Made by a program: the position numbers and the translations under genes. The notes under the pieces are model-generated. The model was not told the DNA's origin. It did no database searches and was given only the letters and a program-made list of their open reading frames with translations. A stretch of 36,260 bases of DNA, from the IMG/VR virus record IMGVR_UViG_3300037234_000284, positions 1 to 36,260 of that record; one strand, given 5' to 3'. This stretch comes from a virus. Shown here in pieces: positions 6,340 to 13,315 of this stretch (positions are counted from its first letter, which is position 1; every line of letters begins with the position of its first letter).

Positions 6340-6897
6340 ATGACAAAATTAACGCAACAAAATATATATGGTATTCTTTATGATATGAAATTATTGTTTC
6401 CTAATACATACAAAAATTATACTAAAGAAGATGTTGTATTATTAACGAAGAAATGGTTTGATGAATTTCATATAGTTCCATATGAAGTAATGAAAGATGC
6501 TTTTAGTAAATGTTTAAAATCTTCTGTATATCCACCATCAATGAAAGATATAACATCTATATTAATTAGAATGAATTTTGATCCGTTATATAGTGGAGAG
6601 AAAAGTTTAGATAAATTAACAAATCTTATAGATGAATACGGAATGAAAGAATCAACTTACAATATGATGAAAGAATCATTTAATCCAGTTGAGCATAAAT
6701 TCCTAACTTCAAAGACATTTAGGGTATATGGAGCAAGATATAAAGATGTTGATGTGGCATTTTACAGTAATCTTAAAAAAGAATATATCACAGAATATAA
6801 TCAAGCTAAAGAAGAAGTTGAATATGAAAGAATTGAAAGCATAACTAAAAATGATATGTTGTATTTGGAAATTGACGAAAAAAAATTATTAGAATAG
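6340..6897 (+). CDS. Replicative helicase loader (G39P/DnaI-type, phage)
   Basis: 185 residues directly after the replisome organizer (2-base gap). The N-terminal region has the pattern of SPP1 G39P-like loaders: a helix (LLFPNTYKNYTKEDVVLLTK, about 18-37), W-F-DEFHIVPYEVMKDAFSKC, then SSVYPPSMKDITSIL. The C-terminal half is acidic and likely flexible, with no P-loop, so it would be a loader without ATPase activity like G39P, not a DnaC-like AAA protein. It should hold the host hexameric helicase and deliver it to the organizer-bound origin. Assigned partly from gene order. Confidence 0.7.
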   Translation: MTKLTQQNIYGILYDMKLLFPNTYKNYTKEDVVLLTKKWFDEFHIVPYEVMKDAFSKCLKSSVYPPSMKDITSILIRMNFDPLYSGEKSLDKLTNLIDEYGMKESTYNMMKESFNPVEHKFLTSKTFRVYGARYKDVDVAFYSNLKKEYITEYNQAKEEVEYERIESITKNDMLYLEIDEKKLLE

Positions 6898-6906
6898 ATA
6901 AAATTT

Positions 6907-7020
6907 ATGCCACATATAATGACGTTTATACAAGATGATGAAACTATAAGGTTTCCACAAGATTATGATAGACACAATAAAAGAACGCCAAGTAAAAAAG
7001 ATTTTAATTTTGAAAATTAG
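6907..7020 (+). CDS. Tiny hypothetical protein (37 aa)
   Basis: MPHIMTFIQDD... ending KKDFNFEN. It follows the loader gene by 9 bases but has no clear ribosome site; the final codon region supplies the GGAGG of the next gene. It may be translated by reinitiation, or may be a non-gene. An internal ATG at 6919 is also possible. Confidence 0.35.
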   Translation: MPHIMTFIQDDETIRFPQDYDRHNKRTPSKKDFNFEN

Positions 7021-7032
7021 GAGGAAGTTAAT

Positions 7033-7191
7033 GTGAATGAAGCATATCAATTAGCAATATACGACATACGAGATTTCAATATGAAATGTCAACATTGTGG
7101 AGCTATTACAACTTATATTAAAAAAAGAGTTTTTGGAAAGTTCAAATGTACTAAATGTGGTAAAGAAGAAACAATATATTTTAAAAATTAG
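7033..7191 (+). CDS. Small zinc-ribbon protein, GTG start (52 aa)
   Basis: Start set at GTG 7033: GGAGG (7020-7024) lies 8 bases upstream, while the ATG one base earlier runs straight into TGA. The protein has MKCQHCG (about 17-23) and CTKCGK (39-44), a two-CxxC zinc ribbon with a strand-rich linker. One of several minimal zinc-ribbon proteins in this genome (also 2970, 8290 and the C-terminus of 35126). Role unknown. Confidence 0.6.
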   Translation: MNEAYQLAIYDIRDFNMKCQHCGAITTYIKKRVFGKFKCTKCGKEETIYFKN

Positions 7192-7241
7192 ATAGCAAAG
7201 AGTTATTAAAAGGGATTAAGTTGTTAAAATAAGGAGGAGTT

Positions 7242-7526
7242 ATGAAATATTTTAGAGAGCTACGTAAATTAAAAAATTTATCTAATTATCAAGTAATAAT
7301 TTATGATGCAACTATTGAATATGATTTAGAAAGTGAAACAGATCAAGTATATAATAATTTTCTACCAGTTGGACTAGATAAAAAAGGAAACAAAACATAT
7401 ACAGGATTATTAACAAAAGCTGAAAGAAATTATTATGATGGAGTATTTAATTTATATGCAAATAGATTGGTTAGTGATTATGAAAAAGATAACGATAGCA
7501 ACCAAATATTTATACATTTATGTTAA
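7242..7526 (+). CDS. Hypothetical protein (94 aa)
   Basis: Good AGGAGG site at 7231-7236. The sequence YTGLLTKAERNYYDGVFNLYANRLVSDYEK (taken in part, about 54-82) suggests a helical C-terminal half; the first half is mixed. No family recognised. It directly precedes the DNA methyltransferase gene and may share its transcript. Confidence 0.6.
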   Translation: MKYFRELRKLKNLSNYQVIIYDATIEYDLESETDQVYNNFLPVGLDKKGNKTYTGLLTKAERNYYDGVFNLYANRLVSDYEKDNDSNQIFIHLC

Positions 7527-7535
7527 GGAGTAATT

Positions 7536-8306
7536 ATGGTTAAAAGATTATTTAGAATCCTAGATTTATTCGCTGGAACTCAGTCTGTTAAAAAAGCTAG
7601 TGCTATATTTGTTAAAGAATATTTTAAAAAGTACGGAATAGTAATTGAGATAGATTACATTGGTATCGACATATATAGTCCAGAAGAAGAAAACTTAATA
7701 CTTGATTTATCGCAAGATGATATAGTTGCTAAAGTTGTCGCAGCACTTCCTAAAGGTTGGATACCTGACTTTATATGGGCTAGTCCTGTATGTAGTAAAT
7801 TTAGCATTGCAACAGCAGTCAAAGGTGGCACATTATATTTTGAAAAAACAGTTAATGGCATTAAACCTAGAACAAATTTAGAACCACTTAAAAATACAAA
7901 TTATAAAAATTATACACTAGAACACATACAAGATGAAACATCTTTGCATTTAAAGATGGTACATAATATGAACAAAATATTAGCGTATTATAATGTAGAT
8001 TATGTTATTGAAAATCCTAGAAGCAGCTATATGGTTTATTATCTTAATCCTATGTTAGTAACTAATAAAGTTGATTATTGTATGTATGGATTCGATTACA
8101 AAAAATCTACTGTAATATATTCGAAATTCAATTTAGGTTTAAAAACTTGTAAACACAAAAACAATCATATTAGCATGAAGCGCATAAACAACGGAACTTT
8201 TGATAAAAACAAAAATCGATACGAACAACGTTCAAGTGTACCACCATTACTAATAAAACAAATATTAAATATATTTTTAAAGGAGAGTTATGAAACTCGT
8301 ATGTAA
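7536..8306 (+). CDS. C5-cytosine DNA methyltransferase (phage type)
   Basis: 256 residues. Motif I is ILDLFAGTQSV (8-18), which binds S-adenosylmethionine. Motif II-like YIGIDIY lies at 41-47. Motif IV, the catalytic loop, is WASPVCSKFS (81-90) with Cys86 as nucleophile, and motif VI is VIENPRSS (157-164). CMYGFDYKKSTVIYS (182-196) matches the region after motif VI in compact phage enzymes. It should transfer a methyl group to cytosine C5, most likely to protect phage DNA from host restriction. Two differences from the usual enzyme: the residue before the nucleophile is Val, not Pro (usual PPC or SPPC), and motif VI is ENP, not ENV, the latter being common in phage members. No partner restriction gene is visible. 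Confidence 0.75.
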   Translation: MVKRLFRILDLFAGTQSVKKASAIFVKEYFKKYGIVIEIDYIGIDIYSPEEENLILDLSQDDIVAKVVAALPKGWIPDFIWASPVCSKFSIATAVKGGTLYFEKTVNGIKPRTNLEPLKNTNYKNYTLEHIQDETSLHLKMVHNMNKILAYYNVDYVIENPRSSYMVYYLNPMLVTNKVDYCMYGFDYKKSTVIYSKFNLGLKTCKHKNNHISMKRINNGTFDKNKNRYEQRSSVPPLLIKQILNIFLKESYETRM

Positions 8307-8424
8307 ACAATGCAACACAGAAATAGAAATATTAGAAACAAAGATACAAGATAACGAGCTAATCATAAAGGGTTATTGTGAGCAACATGGTAATTTGAGA
8401 TTTTATCTTGTGGTTAGTAAATAA
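8290..8424 (+). CDS. Small zinc-ribbon-like protein (44 aa)
   Basis: MKLVCKQCNTE with C5-x2-C8, then C30-x2-H33 (GYCEQHG). This is a CCCH zinc knuckle of minimal size. It starts inside the end of the methyltransferase gene (16-base overlap) behind AGGAG. Too short for a family call. Confidence 0.6.
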   Translation: MKLVCKQCNTEIEILETKIQDNELIIKGYCEQHGNLRFYLVVSK

Positions 8425-8440
8425 ATTAATAGGAGGATAT

Positions 8441-8713
8441 ATGAAAGGTTATACTAAGATCGAAAAGGAATTGAAAGCAAATGGTTATGAAATCAACTTT
8501 ACTAATTCATATGGATTAATGGATTTGGAAGCGACTAATGGCGATAACGTAGTAAGGGTATGTCAGTTTGTAGGTAACAACGGTAATACACCTATTGGAT
8601 ATTCCGTTGTATATATGAACAAAAAGAAAGGTGTCTATCTGCACGATACATCAAACGGAGTAAGTCAAGTGTGGATTATAACAATGTTAAGAAAATATCA
8701 CGCCATTAGTTAA
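8441..8713 (+). CDS. Hypothetical protein (90 aa)
   Basis: Start chosen at 8441 (MKGYTKIEKE), which has AGGAGG 5 bases upstream; an upstream in-frame ATG at 8408 lies in the preceding gene and lacks a site. The sequence predicts a mixed alpha/beta fold (VVRVCQFVGNN, YSVVYMNKKKGVYLHD). No family recognised. Confidence 0.6.
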   Translation: MKGYTKIEKELKANGYEINFTNSYGLMDLEATNGDNVVRVCQFVGNNGNTPIGYSVVYMNKKKGVYLHDTSNGVSQVWIITMLRKYHAIS

Positions 8714-8731
8714 TGAAAGGAAGTTGTTAGA

Positions 8732-9112
8732 ATGAGCAAATACGGAAATACGAAAGTTGATCTATACGGAATTAAATTTGATAGTAAATTAGAACTTTAT
8801 GTATATCAGATGTTCAAATCTAAAAAATACGATATAAGGCGTTGCGAAGATAGTTTCCTACTAATAGACAAGTTTAAGCACTACAATGTGTTAAAAGGGA
8901 AATTAGAGGGCATACGCGCTGTTAAATACACTCCTGACTTCTTAGTAAGACGAGGTAATGAAACTATCGTGCTAGAAGTTAAGGGATTCCCAAGTAAAGA
9001 TTATCCGTTGCGCAAGAAAATGTTTCTACAGAAATACGGAAACGATTATATGTTTATCGAGATACATAGTCAAAAGGAATGTTTGCAAGTTTTGGATCAG
9101 CTAGATAGTTGA
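8732..9112 (+). CDS. DUF1064 endonuclease-like protein (PD-(D/E)xK fold)
   Basis: 126 residues. It begins KYGNTKVDLYGIKFDSKLELY (3-23), the DUF1064 opening, then YTPDFLVRR (67-74) and IVLEVKGFPSKDY (79-91). Glu21, Asp69, Glu82 and Lys84 fit the catalytic set of the restriction-like PD-(D/E)xK fold. DUF1064 proteins occur in many phages and are thought to be nucleases acting on replication or recombination intermediates, similar in scale to T7 endonuclease I or RecU. The end of the gene contains the -35 element of the promoter for leader RNA C. Confidence 0.8.
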   Translation: MSKYGNTKVDLYGIKFDSKLELYVYQMFKSKKYDIRRCEDSFLLIDKFKHYNVLKGKLEGIRAVKYTPDFLVRRGNETIVLEVKGFPSKDYPLRKKMFLQKYGNDYMFIEIHSQKECLQVLDQLDS

Positions 9113-9137
9113 GATTATATAATTAATGTGTTATGAT
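9109..9137 (+). promoter_or_regulatory. Promoter upstream of leader RNA C
   Basis: TTGAGA (9109-9114), a 17-base spacer and TATGAT (9132-9137) with an extended TGT immediately before it. The -35 overlaps the stop of the DUF1064 gene. Transcription should start near 9144, exactly where the closing helix of leader C begins. Confidence 0.7.
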
Positions 9138-9143
9138 AAATAA

Positions 9144-9258
9144 GCCGAGAGATTACAGAACTAATACACTTGTATTGAAGCAAGTAATGACATTAAATTC
9201 TCTCGGCGAGAAGTTGTTATTTGTTTCAGTATGGGTGTATTTTCTATAGGAGGTATTT
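9144..9258 (+). ncRNA. Structured leader RNA C
   Basis: A 9-bp closing helix pairs GCCGAGAGA (9144-9152) with TCTCTCGGC (9199-9207). Inside is a hairpin AATAC/GTATT with loop ACTT (9163-9176) and a dyad TAATG-A-CATTA (9185-9195). The 3' strand of the closing helix can instead form TTCTC/GAGAA (9198-9202 with 9208-9212), so two folds exclude each other. The tail GTATGGGTGTATTTTCTATAGGAGG-like (taken in parts) resembles the 3' ends of leaders A and B, but the loop pseudoknot of those is absent. It precedes the gene at 9259. Switch-like control of the downstream genes is possible. Confidence 0.6.
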
Positions 9259-9516
9259 ATGAATTTAGATGAAGCAGTTGATAAAGTATTATTGGGTGTT
9301 AATAGGTCTATATCTTGGAGTGTTTTATATAATAAACTTTGTGAATTATTGGGTGATGATTTTGATAGTTTTATGCCCTTCTATGAAAATGTTGATGAAA
9401 TGATGTGGGAAAAAGGATTTAAGCAAGATATGAAAGATATACCAACTTATTATCGAAAAGACTACAAACAGAATAAAATCAAAAGAGTAAATAAAAATCA
9501 AGGAAAGTTATTTTAA
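9259..9516 (+). CDS. Hypothetical protein (85 aa)
   Basis: First gene behind leader RNA C; AGGAGG site at 9248-9253. Acidic first half with helical pattern (MNLDEAVDKVLLGVNRSISW) and a basic tail (YKQNKIKRVNKNQGK), a charge split often seen in small nucleic-acid- or partner-binding proteins. No family recognised. Confidence 0.6.
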   Translation: MNLDEAVDKVLLGVNRSISWSVLYNKLCELLGDDFDSFMPFYENVDEMMWEKGFKQDMKDIPTYYRKDYKQNKIKRVNKNQGKLF

Positions 9517-9525
9517 GGAGGAACT

Positions 9526-9855
9526 ATGAAAGCAATAATAACGAATGAAAGCAAAGAGCAAGATAGTTTGGATAAAGTATCAACAACCCAAACGTATATC
9601 ATAAAAGATCGTCGTGCTAAGGTGTTAGAATTTTTAACCGTTGCTGAATATTTACCAGAAGAAATCAACACAATCAAACAAGCCCTAACCAACTACGCTA
9701 ATATGGTTGAATCGCTAGAGGGATTAAGGGAGAAGTATAGAACTAAACTACGTGCTAGTTATATTGTTAGAGAAGCGGTATATAGAAAAACATTAATTGA
9801 TGTTATCGCAGACATTACAAAGGTATTGGAGGGTAAGAAAAATGAGGATCATTAA
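9526..9855 (+). CDS. Hypothetical helical protein (109 aa)
   Basis: Almost entirely helical by composition: EFLTVAEYLPEEINTIKQAL (about 34-53), MVESLEGLREKYRTKLRAS and a Leu/Val/Ile C-terminal helix. The 3' end overlaps the next gene by 14 bases. GGAGG site 5-9 bases upstream. No family recognised. Confidence 0.65.
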   Translation: MKAIITNESKEQDSLDKVSTTQTYIIKDRRAKVLEFLTVAEYLPEEINTIKQALTNYANMVESLEGLREKYRTKLRASYIVREAVYRKTLIDVIADITKVLEGKKNEDH

Positions 9856-10096
9856 ATTATCAGAATTAATGAAAGAATATGAAATACCAAAAGGGCAAGA
9901 AATAGATATGATGCCTATGACAAATTGGTTTTTATGGAAAGATATATGTTTTGTATCATTTGATACTGCTTACGAACATAAATTAAAAGAAGATTACAGT
10001 TTAGTTTCAAATAAGATTTTATATCAAAAAGAGATTGATGAACTATTTAAGAAATATGAAGTTATAGATGGACACATAATATTAAAAACTGAATAA
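9842..10096 (+). CDS. Hypothetical protein (84 aa)
   Basis: Start set at ATG 9842 (MRIIKLSELM), with GGAGGG 10-15 bases upstream inside the previous gene; an upstream in-frame ATG at 9797 would give a 59-base overlap and no site. Contains aromatic-rich MTNWFLWKDICFVSFDTAY (about 26-44). No family recognised. Confidence 0.6.
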   Translation: MRIIKLSELMKEYEIPKGQEIDMMPMTNWFLWKDICFVSFDTAYEHKLKEDYSLVSNKILYQKEIDELFKKYEVIDGHIILKTE

Positions 10097-10138
10097 ATAA
10101 CCACTTACCTACATAACATATTGTAGGAGGTGTTATAT

Positions 10139-10231
10139 ATGGTTAATGTATCGGTAGCTATTATAGGTGGTTTGATAATAGGTGTGGTAGTTGGGTTCTT
10201 GATATACAAGGGTTTAATAGAGTTTAAATAA
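10139..10231 (+). CDS. Tiny single-pass membrane protein (30 aa)
   Basis: MVNVSVAIIG... with one unbroken hydrophobic, glycine-rich stretch from about residue 4 to 23 and a charged tail (YKGLIEFK). AGGAGG lies at 10125-10130, 8 bases before the ATG. First of five small membrane proteins. It could be a holin-like, membrane-anchoring or superinfection-exclusion peptide; nothing in the sequence decides. Confidence 0.6.
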   Translation: MVNVSVAIIGGLIIGVVVGFLIYKGLIEFK

Positions 10232-10237
10232 AAAATA

Positions 10238-10507
10238 ATGAAAGGAATGTTTAAATTGTTAAAATCATTAAATCAGAATTGGCGACGAGGTACTTATATG
10301 GGTCTTAGTATATGGATGTTATGTGTAGTCTTAAATGGTGCTTATAACTTCACCAAAGTATTTGATGTTGTAGTGTGTGCTAACTTGATTAATCTATGTG
10401 CTATATTGGTATATGCAAGAATTAGAGTGGGAATTAAAAAGACTGATGCGAATACGAGTGTTGGTCGTAGAGTTAGAAGATTAAAAGATTTGTGGGATAT
10501 GGAATGA
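10238..10507 (+). CDS. Two-pass membrane protein (89 aa)
   Basis: Hydrophobic segments at about 20-37 and 43-62, a basic N-terminus (KLLKSLNQNWRRG) and a strongly basic C-terminal tail (KKTDANTSVGRRVRRLKDLW). By the positive-inside rule both ends face the cytoplasm. Its stop overlaps the start of the next gene (ATGA at 10504-10507). Function unknown. Confidence 0.65.
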   Translation: MKGMFKLLKSLNQNWRRGTYMGLSIWMLCVVLNGAYNFTKVFDVVVCANLINLCAILVYARIRVGIKKTDANTSVGRRVRRLKDLWDME

Positions 10508-10656
10508 AGGAACAAACTGTAAATAGATTCGTAGGCTATATATTAGCGTTATTCATAGGCTGTGCGATTACAACGTATGTTCTGCAAGATAAGCAAGATG
10601 ACATAGTAACAACAAGGCATAGTGTTATGAGAGAGGATGAGGTGATAGAGATATGA
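10504..10656 (+). CDS. Small single-pass membrane protein (50 aa)
   Basis: One hydrophobic segment (about 9-26, VGYILALFIGCAITTYVL), then an acidic tail of about 24 residues ending EDEVIEI. It is linked by 4-base overlaps to the genes on both sides. No family recognised. Confidence 0.65.
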   Translation: MKEQTVNRFVGYILALFIGCAITTYVLQDKQDDIVTTRHSVMREDEVIEI

Positions 10657-10811
10657 TGTATAATATATTACTTATTATAGGGGTTTTCATATTAGGATTA
10701 GCAAATTTGGTAATGGATAAAAAGATAACTAAATCAGACTATCTAATCATATGGTTTTTATTAATGGTATATATGATTTGGTATAACTTGCTAAGATATG
10801 GAGTTATATAA
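10653..10811 (+). CDS. Two-pass membrane protein (52 aa)
   Basis: Hydrophobic segments at about 3-20 and 30-48 separated by MDKKITKSD. It begins on the ATGA of the previous gene and its TAA shares a base with the ATG of the next (10811). Holin-like topology, but early-operon position; role unknown. Confidence 0.65.
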   Translation: MMYNILLIIGVFILGLANLVMDKKITKSDYLIIWFLLMVYMIWYNLLRYGVI

Positions 10812-10972
10812 TGACTAACCTAATCATAGCAGGCATTATAACAACGCTAATCATCGGTTACAGGTGTGTTAAGCGGTGGGTTGATACAAAGTGTCAAGAG
10901 AACTTTGATACTGGATTTAAGCTAGGTAAGATGGTGTCAAATGCAATTAATAAATATGAGGAGGATAAATAA
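10811..10972 (+). CDS. Small membrane-anchored protein (53 aa)
   Basis: An N-terminal hydrophobic segment (about 3-18, NLIIAGIITTLIIGYR) followed by a soluble tail that ends NAINKYEEDK. Coupled by one-base overlaps at both ends (10811 and 10972). Likely anchored by the N-terminus with the tail in the cytoplasm. Confidence 0.65.
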   Translation: MTNLIIAGIITTLIIGYRCVKRWVDTKCQENFDTGFKLGKMVSNAINKYEEDK

Positions 10973-11517
10973 TGAGTTTATTAGAACACGCAAAAAGAGA
11001 AATTGAGATAATGAAATTATTAGAAAGTGGTAACAAACAAGATGGAGATGGTATTTTAGAAGAATACGCATTTTTAGTATATGATAGTGCTTATGAATTA
11101 GTAAAGAAATTCAGTGAACAAGGTCATAGTGGTATGAGTGCGAACTTAACACTTAATATATATAAGAAGTTGGCAAATTATGAACCGCTTAGTAAGTTGA
11201 CTGGCGTAGAAAACGAATGGAGAGAGTGGACTACATATGGTAGTGAAACCGATAATCCAAGTACATCAAGACAAAATAAAAGATGTAGTAGGATATTCCA
11301 AGAAAAAGATGGGGACACATATATTATAAGTCATTACATATTTAGAGAACCGAGTGGGTGTTGTTGGACTAATGGCATTAGAAAAAACATAACATTTCCA
11401 TACGCATTAGAAAAAGAAATATATATTGATGTTCCAAATAGTGATGTTGATACAAAAAGATTCGTTGATGAATATGAAGAGGGCATAGAGATATACAATA
11501 AAATTAAAGGAGAGTAG
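10972..11517 (+). CDS. Conserved phage protein of unknown function (181 aa)
   Basis: The sequence pattern LLEHAKREIEIM at the N-terminus, KKFSEQGHSGMSANL (about 45-59), YKKLANYEPLSKLTG (about 64-78), QNKRCSRIFQ (about 101-110) and NITFPYALEKEIYIDVP near the C-terminus is one seen in many phages of unrelated hosts, always without an assigned function. The stop is followed after two bases by the next gene. The conserved GHSG and RCSR motifs make an enzymatic or nucleotide-binding role possible, but that is inference. Confidence 0.7.
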   Translation: MSLLEHAKREIEIMKLLESGNKQDGDGILEEYAFLVYDSAYELVKKFSEQGHSGMSANLTLNIYKKLANYEPLSKLTGVENEWREWTTYGSETDNPSTSRQNKRCSRIFQEKDGDTYIISHYIFREPSGCCWTNGIRKNITFPYALEKEIYIDVPNSDVDTKRFVDEYEEGIEIYNKIKGE

Positions 11518-11519
11518 AT

Positions 11520-11837
11520 ATGGGTAACAGGGTTACTGATAAAAAGTTATGTAATGAAATGGGAGTAACGAAAACTTATTTAAAAATTTACGATAACAGA
11601 TTAACTATAGAAAGAATATATTTTGCGTTTAAAGGAATGGCAAATACCAAGAAAAAGAAATCTTATTTATACGATAGTCGGTTTAACAGTAATTTAACAG
11701 AACGCAACAAAGATTACATATGGCAAAAGTATCAAGCTGTTAGACAAGAAGAAACGTTGTATAGTTTAGGCGAGTTACATATAGAAAATGTAAGAATGTT
11801 ATATAGTCACGTTCAAACAAACGCACATGGAGTATAG
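11520..11837 (+). CDS. Hypothetical protein (105 aa)
   Basis: Basic protein with MGNRVTDKKLCNEMGVTKTY at the N-terminus, which could form a small helix-turn-helix (KLCNEMGVTKTYLKIYDN), and a central RIYFAFKGMANTKKKKSYLY. The arrangement hints at DNA binding but no family is clear. It follows the conserved 181-residue protein by two bases and precedes the large membrane protein. Confidence 0.55.
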   Translation: MGNRVTDKKLCNEMGVTKTYLKIYDNRLTIERIYFAFKGMANTKKKKSYLYDSRFNSNLTERNKDYIWQKYQAVRQEETLYSLGELHIENVRMLYSHVQTNAHGV

Positions 11838-11846
11838 GAGGTATGT

Positions 11847-12770
11847 ATGAAGTGGTTTAAAGATTTCTTAAATGATCCACAAGCAATAAGAGATACGATA
11901 AGTGGTATTATATTAGGTGTACCGTTTATAGTATTGTTGTTCTACTGGGGAGTTCTGGACAGTTTGACAATAGATGATTTAAACTTAGAATTATCTACAA
12001 TAGGATTTATAACATTAGTATTCTTAGTTGCAGGTGACATGGTTAAGGTGGATTGGCGAAGAAGAAGTAAAGAGGATAGCGAAAAGAAAGATGAAATATC
12101 AGATTTAATTAAAGAGAATGATGAAATATTATTTACTGAAAAAGATGATGAACAAGGTTATAAATTAGTTGAAGAATTAAACGAGAATACACAAGCACGT
12201 ATGAATGTAGAACTTACTAAGAAACCAATTAACAAGTTGAGAAATAAACGTGCTAAGTTATTACGCAAGAACGCACCTATAGAGGAGTTAAAGAAATTAC
12301 AAGTTAAGATAGATAAACTTGTAAAGACACCGTTAGAGCCTAGATGGTTTAACTATAGGTACAAGATAACACCGTTTGTATATTTCGATATAATAAGTCC
12401 GTATGATGAAATGGATTCAACTGTTAAAATTAAAGATGGTACTTCTACTAAATCAAACCCTATCAATCGTGGTAGAGTTAGAAGTTGGATCATAGGTCTT
12501 GTACGAAGTTTACTATTAGCAAGTGCTGGATTAGGTATAGCGTTCTCAGTTCCATTATGGACTGCGTTAACGGTATTAATTATGTTAGCTGTAACTCTAG
12601 TAGCAATATCAGTAATGTCATATTATTTCAATAACAAGTATATGTTAGGTAAGCATAAGCAAACATTGAAAGAGAAGATACAACGCAAAAAGAAGTTGCG
12701 TGATGATGTAGACAGTTATAATAAAGAGGAAAGGGAGGCGAAAGAACAAAAGAAGAAAGATGCTGTGTAG
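11847..12770 (+). CDS. Membrane protein with central coiled-coil region (307 aa)
   Basis: Hydrophobic segments at about 18-36 and 50-63, a long charged central region (70-205) rich in Glu, Lys and Leu, then two more segments at about 214-234 and 236-259, and a highly basic/acidic helical tail (260-307). Four passes with both ends and the central domain in the cytoplasm is the simplest topology. It is the last gene of the rightward operon; its stop codon lies within the terminator hairpin. Not recognised as any family; it does not look like a transporter, lysin or tape-measure protein. Confidence 0.65.
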   Translation: MKWFKDFLNDPQAIRDTISGIILGVPFIVLLFYWGVLDSLTIDDLNLELSTIGFITLVFLVAGDMVKVDWRRRSKEDSEKKDEISDLIKENDEILFTEKDDEQGYKLVEELNENTQARMNVELTKKPINKLRNKRAKLLRKNAPIEELKKLQVKIDKLVKTPLEPRWFNYRYKITPFVYFDIISPYDEMDSTVKIKDGTSTKSNPINRGRVRSWIIGLVRSLLLASAGLGIAFSVPLWTALTVLIMLAVTLVAISVMSYYFNNKYMLGKHKQTLKEKIQRKKKLRDDVDSYNKEEREAKEQKKKDAV

Positions 12771-12780
12771 CGTCTTTTTT
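12758..12780 (+). terminator. Rho-independent terminator of the rightward operon
   Basis: AGATGCT (12758-12764), loop GTGT, AGCGTCT (12769-12775), then a run of six T. Seven pairs, one of them G-U. The stop codon of the 307-residue membrane protein (TAG 12768-12770) sits at the start of the 3' arm. Confidence 0.85.
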
Positions 12781-12843
12781 AATGCTTTGGTATTAGTTAT
12801 CCTTTTATAGCTTGAAGTTGCTTAAACCGAACGTTAGGCACGT

Positions 12844-12866
12844 AAAAAGGCTATTGCTAGCCCTTT
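12844..12866 (-). terminator. Rho-independent terminator of the leftward late operon
   Basis: Read on the minus strand: AAAGGGCTA, GCAA tetraloop, TAGCCTTTTT. Nine pairs including one G-U, and a GNRA-type loop. It ends late transcription about 60 bases from the end of the rightward operon, so each system is shielded from the other. The stop codon of the last late gene lies in the hairpin. Confidence 0.85.
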
Positions 12867-13315
12867 AGTTGTTTGTTAGTGCGTTTGTTTTCTTTTATAC
12901 CTATATCAATGATCCTGCATACTTCTCCTAGTAAGAATAAACTAAATAGTATTGCAACTTTAATCGATAGTGCTATTATGTTTGGCTTATAGAAATAGAA
13001 TAACAATGCTCCTATTATCCCTAATAAAGTTACAAGCGTGTATTTTCTAAACATTCTTCTAAGTTGAATCGTCATAGTATAGTTTTGTGATTCGTTTTCG
13101 TCTTGTTCCTTACTGACTTGTCGCTCATAAGCATCTCTGAATACGAATATATATAATAACACTCCTAAGATAGTCGCAAACGGAATTATATATAGTATAG
13201 TAAACTTCAACCATTCGGGAATATTTATAAAACTATCCCTAACATAGATTATCAATTTTACTACATATATAATTGATGGAACTATTTTTAATCCAAATCC
13301 AAATAGTTTAAACAT
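12857..13315 (-). CDS. Four-pass membrane protein, last gene of late operon (152 aa)
   Basis: Hydrophobic segments at about 6-25, 37-58, 92-109 and 113-134, a charged loop (RDAYERQVSKEQDENESQ) between the second and third, and a basic C-terminus (KENKRTNKQLKG). It overlaps the preceding gene by 8 bases. Position at the end of a late operon and multi-pass topology suit a holin or other lysis/membrane protein, but the four passes and size do not match a holin class I recognise. Confidence 0.6.
   Translation of the reverse strand: MFKLFGFGLKIVPSIIYVVKLIIYVRDSFINIPEWLKFTILYIIPFATILGVLLYIFVFRDAYERQVSKEQDENESQNYTMTIQLRRMFRKYTLVTLLGIIGALLFYFYKPNIIALSIKVAILFSLFLLGEVCRIIDIGIKENKRTNKQLKG

Noticed and set aside
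11954-11982. TTGACA at 11954 as an internal promoter
   Set aside because: No matching -10 at suitable distance, and it lies in the middle of the membrane-protein gene.
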